64,000 bases of DNA from Phytophthora colocasiae. Lineage: Eukaryota > Oomycota > Peronosporomycetes > Peronosporales > Peronosporaceae. The notes under the pieces are model-generated. The model made no database searches and had not been told where the DNA came from. It saw only the letters and a program-made list of their open reading frames with translations. The stretch lies in contig JAGKQI010000093.1 in the NCBI GenBank assembly GCA_018806915.1, positions 868,001-932,000 of the forward strand, read 5' to 3'. This document shows positions 63,045 to 64,000 of the stretch, piece after piece. Position 1 is the stretch's first letter; every line of letters begins with the position of its first letter. The translations under genes and the position numbers were made by a program.

Positions 63045-64000
63045 AAGGTCGGGTGGAGCCTCATGCTGGACGATATGTCCAGCCGGTACGCGTTGCTGTG
63101 CCGTTCAAGTACCTTGAACGGCCTAATGAATCTTGGAGCAAGCTTGCTTGCTCCAAAATCAGACACTGCATGTTTAGGCAGGTTTTGTGTAGCTAACAAA
63201 ACTAATGAACCCACTTTGAATTCATTTATGTTGCCCCTACCAACATTATCAGCGTTCAGCTTCTGTCGATCGACAGAAGCTGCGATAGCATCCTGGGCAT
63301 ACCGTTTGACGGCTTGTCTTCGCTGGACAAAGTCTAGCGCACCCGAGCTGAATCCTTTCAGCTTGTCGCAGCAGGCCCTGCCTGCTCACTATCATCTCTC
63401 ATGTCTGTGCCCGGCACAGACATCGCGCGCTCGTTCCTGCTCGAACGAGGCGTCGCACGCGTCACCGCAGCTGATATCGTGCTTCTATCAGATGCTTTCT
63501 GCGGTTGTTCGGACGCAACCGTAGATCCTCCCCCACTTAAGGAGGAAGCTACCCCACCGAGCATGCTCGGCAATCGTGAATGCCTCATGGCGTTCACGTA
63601 GAACGGTGTATGCCCTGTCGAGGCATGCACCGAGTTGTTGATGGCAAACTCTGCCATCGGCAAGCACTCGCCCCAGTGCGGGAACGAGTGAGCGTAGCTC
63701 TTCAGCGTGTCAACCATGACACGTTCGGTCTGCCCGTCCGTCTGCGGATGATCCGCAGTCGACATTGACAGTTGTGAACCAAAAAGTGTAAACACTTCTT
63801 GCTAGAACCGCGCTGTGAAGCGTGGATCACGATCCGACACAATGTCGAGCGGCATGCCATGGTGTTTGAACACCATGTCAACAAACAGTCGCGCAGTCTG
63901 CGCGGCTGTAACAGTAGCCGGGACGGCAGCATGATGAACCATCTTGCTGAATCTGTCCGCAAAGACAACGATGCCCGTCCTCCCTTGCTGTCAGGCGGAA
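62514..64000 (-). pseudogene. Gypsy-2 integrase and chromodomain (3' end of pol), broken, runs off the window
   Basis: Integrase core from the right edge: VVFADRFSKMVHHAAVPATV, the second catalytic Asp in IVSDRDPRF, and the Glu in HPQTDGQTERV (63750s). An in-frame TAG at 63802-63804 sits where the family has Trp (RF-stop-QEVF). Then FAINNSVHASTGHTPFYVN, a variable stretch, the GPF-like segment LAPRFIRPFKVLERHSNAYR near 63100, LHPTFYVGRLKPYV, and, after a frame change near 62800, a chromodomain (IRWIVERIVAHK, RFRIRWRGFPPQQDTWEP) near 62550-62740. The first catalytic Asp is at or beyond the window edge. Confidence 0.83.

Larger units (their letters stand above)
60908..64000 (-). mobile_element. 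Gypsy-2: 3' half of a second chromodomain gypsy element
   Basis: Reads right to left. Integrase and chromodomain lie on the - strand (64000 to 62514), an antisense coding region on the + strand, a polypurine tract, then the 3' LTR at the left end. The rest, with gag, RT and the 5' LTR, lies beyond the window. LTR and protein sequences differ from Gypsy-1, so this is a separate family. Confidence 0.82.

Overview
The window looks like nuclear DNA of an oomycete, probably a Phytophthora or downy-mildew relative. This is inferred from the company of elements: a Crypton-type tyrosine recombinase, chromodomain Ty3/gypsy retrotransposons with two RNase H domains, and pogo-like and hAT-like transposase remnants. 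No intact single-copy host protein gene was found. Everything recognisable is mobile DNA, except for one very large tRNA array.

Layout. (1) 1-1645: unassigned DNA, then the 5' part of a decayed Crypton recombinase gene. (2) 1646-15547: a complete-length Ty3/gypsy element on the + strand (here Gypsy-1) inserted inside the Crypton gene, with a 4-bp CTTG target duplication. Its LTRs are near-identical. Order: LTR, primer-binding site, a charged ORF, gag, protease, RT, degenerate RNase H, second RNase H, integrase with chromodomain, an antisense coding block, polypurine tract, LTR. (3) 15548-15808: the 3' part of the Crypton gene, cut off at the array edge. (4) 15796-55270: a 39.5-kb head-to-tail array of a ~392-bp unit, each unit holding one 72-nt tRNA-Pro(AGG) gene. 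I count 101 tRNA copies; about 94 are identical and 7 are variant, two of which lack a base in the anticodon loop. (5) 55562-57234: a diverged solo LTR related to Gypsy-1, in inverted orientation, itself interrupted by a 423-bp MITE with 27-bp terminal inverted repeats. (6) 57543-60646: broken pogo-like and hAT-like transposase genes. (7) 60908-64000: the 3' half of a second chromodomain gypsy element on the - strand (Gypsy-2), running off the right end, again with an antisense (+ strand) coding region between pol and its 3' LTR.

Main points of interest: the single-isoacceptor tRNA array with its own micro-evolution; a well-formed -1 frameshift signal at the gag stop of Gypsy-1; and antisense protein-coding blocks at the same place in two different gypsy elements. 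The many long ORFs inside the tRNA array are artefacts of a repeat with few stops and are not annotated as genes.
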